The translations under genes and the position numbers were made by a program. From CAIOSQ01 sp041178225 (GTDB lineage: Bacteria > Pseudomonadota > Alphaproteobacteria > CACIAM-22H2): a stretch of 8,281 nucleotides of DNA. The notes under the pieces were generated by a model. The model saw nothing but the letters and a program-made list of their open reading frames with translations, did no database searches and had not been told where the DNA came from. The DNA is taken from contig JBEGVV010000226.1 in assembly GCA_041178225.1 (NCBI GenBank), forward strand, positions 1 through 8,281. The letters run 5' to 3'. Every line of letters begins with the position of its first letter. The stretch's first letter is position 1. Shown here in pieces: positions 6,704 through 8,281 of the stretch.

Positions 6704-8281
6704 ATGAAGTCGTCTCGTCGTTCCATCCTCAAGGGGTCCGCGGGCGTAGCCGCCGTCGCAGGCGCCCCCGCCATCGCGCGCGGCCAGGCGCGCCGTGGCG
6801 AGCAGAACACCGTGCGCGCCGTCATGCATGGCGACATCCCGACCTTCGACCCGATCTGGACCACGGCCAACATGGCCGCCTACCACGGCAACATGGTCTA
6901 CGACGTGCTGTTCGGGATCGACGCCAACTTCAACCCGCAGCCGCAGATGGTCGGGCGCCACGGCGTCTCCGACGACAAGCTGACCTACACCTTCGAGCTG
7001 CGCGACGGCCTGAAGTGGTCGGACGGCTCGGCCGTGACCGCCGCCGACTGCGTGGCCTCGCTGCGCCGCTGGGGCGCGCGCGACGGCGCCGGCCAGATCA
7101 TGCTGTCGAAGACCGCCGACCTGTCGGCGAAGGACGACAAGACGATCGTGCTGCGCCTCAAGGAGCGCTGGGGCCTCGTCTACGACGCGCTGTCGAAGAC
7201 CTCGACGCCGCTCTGCTTCATGATGCCCAAGAAGGTCGCCGAGACCGACCCGTTCCAGAAGATCGACACGACCAACGGCGTCGTCGGCTCGGGCCCCTTC
7301 ACGCTCAACATGGCGGAGACGAGGCCGGGCACGCAGTACGTCTACGAGAAGAACCCGCACTACGTGCCGCGCTCCGAGCCCGCCTCGGGCATCGCCGGCG
7401 GCAAGGTCGTCAAGCTGGACCGCGTGATCTTCGTCAACATGCCCGAGGCGCAGACCGCCGTGTCCGCGCTGCAGGCCGGCGAGATCGACTTCTACGAGAC
7501 GCCGCCCATCGAGCTGCTGCCGCAGCTCGAGTCCGACAGGAACGTGCGCGTCTCGGTCCTCAACAGCCTCGGCCAGGTCGGCTACATCCGGCTCAACTAC
7601 CTGCACGCGCCGTTCAACAACGTGAAGGCGCGCCAGGCGGTCCAGTGGGCGGTCAACCAGAAGGACCACATGGCCGCCACCTTCCCGAACCCCAAGTACG
7701 CCCGCGCCTGCGGCTCGTTCTTCACCTGCGGCACGCCGATGGAGAGCGACGTCAACATGGAGTGGTTCACGAAGGGTCCGGACCTGAACAAGGCCCGCCA
7801 GCTGCTGCGGGAGTCCGGCTACGACGGCAAGCCGATCGTCCTGATGCAGGCGACGAACATCGAGTACATGCGCAACTCCGCCGAGATCCTGGCGAAGGAG
7901 CTGCGCAGCGCCGGCTTCAACGTGAACCTCGTCCCCATGGACTGGTCGAACGTCGTGCAGCGCCGCTCGGTCAAGTCGCCGCCCGACCAGGGGGGATGGA
8001 ACATCTTCATCACCTCCGGCGGCGGCACCGCGACGGCGCACCCGATCAACCTCGCCGCCCACGCCGCGACCGGCGACAAGGGCTGGTTCGGCTGGCCGGA
8101 GAACGCCCTGCACGAGCAGCTGCGCGAGAAGTGGGCGCAGGCCGAGACGCTCGCCGAGCGCCAGGCGATCGCGCGCCAGATCCAGGACAACGCCTGGGGC
8201 TACGTGCACCACCTCTACTACGGCCAGTGGATCCAGCCCGCGGCGCACCGGGCGAACATCCGGAACCTCCTGCCGGTCCCG
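6704..8281 (+). CDS. Family 5 (oligopeptide/dipeptide-type) ABC transporter substrate-binding protein, Tat-exported, 3' end cut
   Basis: This is the periplasmic binding component of an ABC importer for peptides or other small organic molecules; 526 codons are open to the right edge with no stop. The N-terminus MKSSRRSILKGSAG, followed by an Ala/Val-rich stretch ending APAIARGQ, is a twin-arginine (Tat) signal peptide (R5, R6). The SBP_bac_5 signature is clear at residues 80-121: PQMVGRHGVSDDKLTYTFEL, then LRDGLKWSDGSAVTAADCVASL. Further family segments are GSGPFTL (195-201), MPEAQTAVSALQAGEIDFYE (246-265), YIRLNYLHAPFNNVKARQAV (294-313) and the paired cysteines C336/C342 in CGSFFTCGTP. Family members are about 530-540 residues long and usually end soon after a LPVP-like motif, so only a few residues seem missing. 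The ATG at 6704 has an excellent GGGAGGT ribosome site at 6691-6697. Permease and ATPase genes would be expected downstream, outside the window. The ligand is unknown; a peptide-like or N-acyl compound would fit the neighbouring hydrolases. Confidence 0.93.
   Translation, partial: MKSSRRSILKGSAGVAAVAGAPAIARGQARRGEQNTVRAVMHGDIPTFDPIWTTANMAAYHGNMVYDVLFGIDANFNPQPQMVGRHGVSDDKLTYTFELRDGLKWSDGSAVTAADCVASLRRWGARDGAGQIMLSKTADLSAKDDKTIVLRLKERWGLVYDALSKTSTPLCFMMPKKVAETDPFQKIDTTNGVVGSGPFTLNMAETRPGTQYVYEKNPHYVPRSEPASGIAGGKVVKLDRVIFVNMPEAQTAVSALQAGEIDFYETPPIELLPQLESDRNVRVSVLNSLGQVGYIRLNYLHAPFNNVKARQAVQWAVNQKDHMAATFPNPKYARACGSFFTCGTPMESDVNMEWFTKGPDLNKARQLLRESGYDGKPIVLMQATNIEYMRNSAEILAKELRSAGFNVNLVPMDWSNVVQRRSVKSPPDQGGWNIFITSGGGTATAHPINLAAHAATGDKGWFGWPENALHEQLREKWAQAETLAERQAIARQIQDNAWGYVHHLYYGQWIQPAAHRANIRNLLPVP

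Noticed and set aside
6485..8248. Minus-strand frame open for hundreds of codons upstream of the dehydrogenase, antisense to the binding-protein gene
   Set aside because: The translation is a low-complexity Arg/Ala/Val/Asp/Leu mix typical of high-GC shadow frames, while the opposite strand encodes an unmistakable SBP_bac_5 protein with a signal peptide and a strong ribosome site. The dehydrogenase homology begins only at 6484.

Overview
The window is about 8.3 kb of very GC-rich, densely coding bacterial DNA with strong G/C preference at third codon positions. Purine-rich Shine-Dalgarno sites, a twin-arginine signal peptide and the protein types (EamA/DMT transporters, an amidase-signature enzyme, an AstE/AspA-type deacylase, an M81/MlrC-like protein, a D-2-hydroxyacid dehydrogenase and a peptide-type ABC binding protein) suggest an alphaproteobacterium, possibly of the Acetobacteraceae/Rhodospirillales or Hyphomicrobiales type. 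That assignment is inference; no rRNA or other taxonomic marker is present. I see no mobile elements, tRNAs, rRNAs or CRISPR arrays.

Layout. (1) Positions 1-2887, minus strand, hold a tight three-gene unit read right to left: a zinc-dependent succinylglutamate desuccinylase/aspartoacylase-family deacylase (2887-1892), an amidase-signature hydrolase (1902-610, overlapping the deacylase by 11 nt) and an EamA/DMT transporter (from 587, running off the left edge). (2) A 92-bp divergent control region lies at 2888-2979. (3) Positions 2980-5410, plus strand, hold a second EamA/DMT transporter, starting at TTG, followed after 61 nt by an M81 (MlrC-like) metallohydrolase. (4) Positions 5411-5455 form a short convergent gap with a perfect 12-bp GC hairpin and a second hairpin whose loop is the stop codon of the next gene. 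(5) A D-2-hydroxyacid dehydrogenase occupies 6484-5456 on the minus strand. (6) A 219-bp divergent intergenic region lies at 6485-6703. (7) A Tat-exported family 5 (oligopeptide-type) ABC solute-binding protein begins at 6704 on the plus strand and is cut by the right edge only a few residues short of a usual C-terminus.

Taken together this looks like a catabolic neighbourhood for an amide- or peptide-bonded small molecule. A periplasmic binding protein would feed an ABC importer whose permeases probably lie to the right. Three unrelated hydrolases able to cut C-N amide bonds (deacylase, amidase, M81 protein) could dismantle the compound, a 2-hydroxyacid dehydrogenase could handle a keto or hydroxy acid product, and two DMT carriers could move intermediates. 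The families are clear from motifs. The shared substrate is inference, and nothing in the window identifies it. All genes look intact, and the long open frames opposite them are high-GC shadows.
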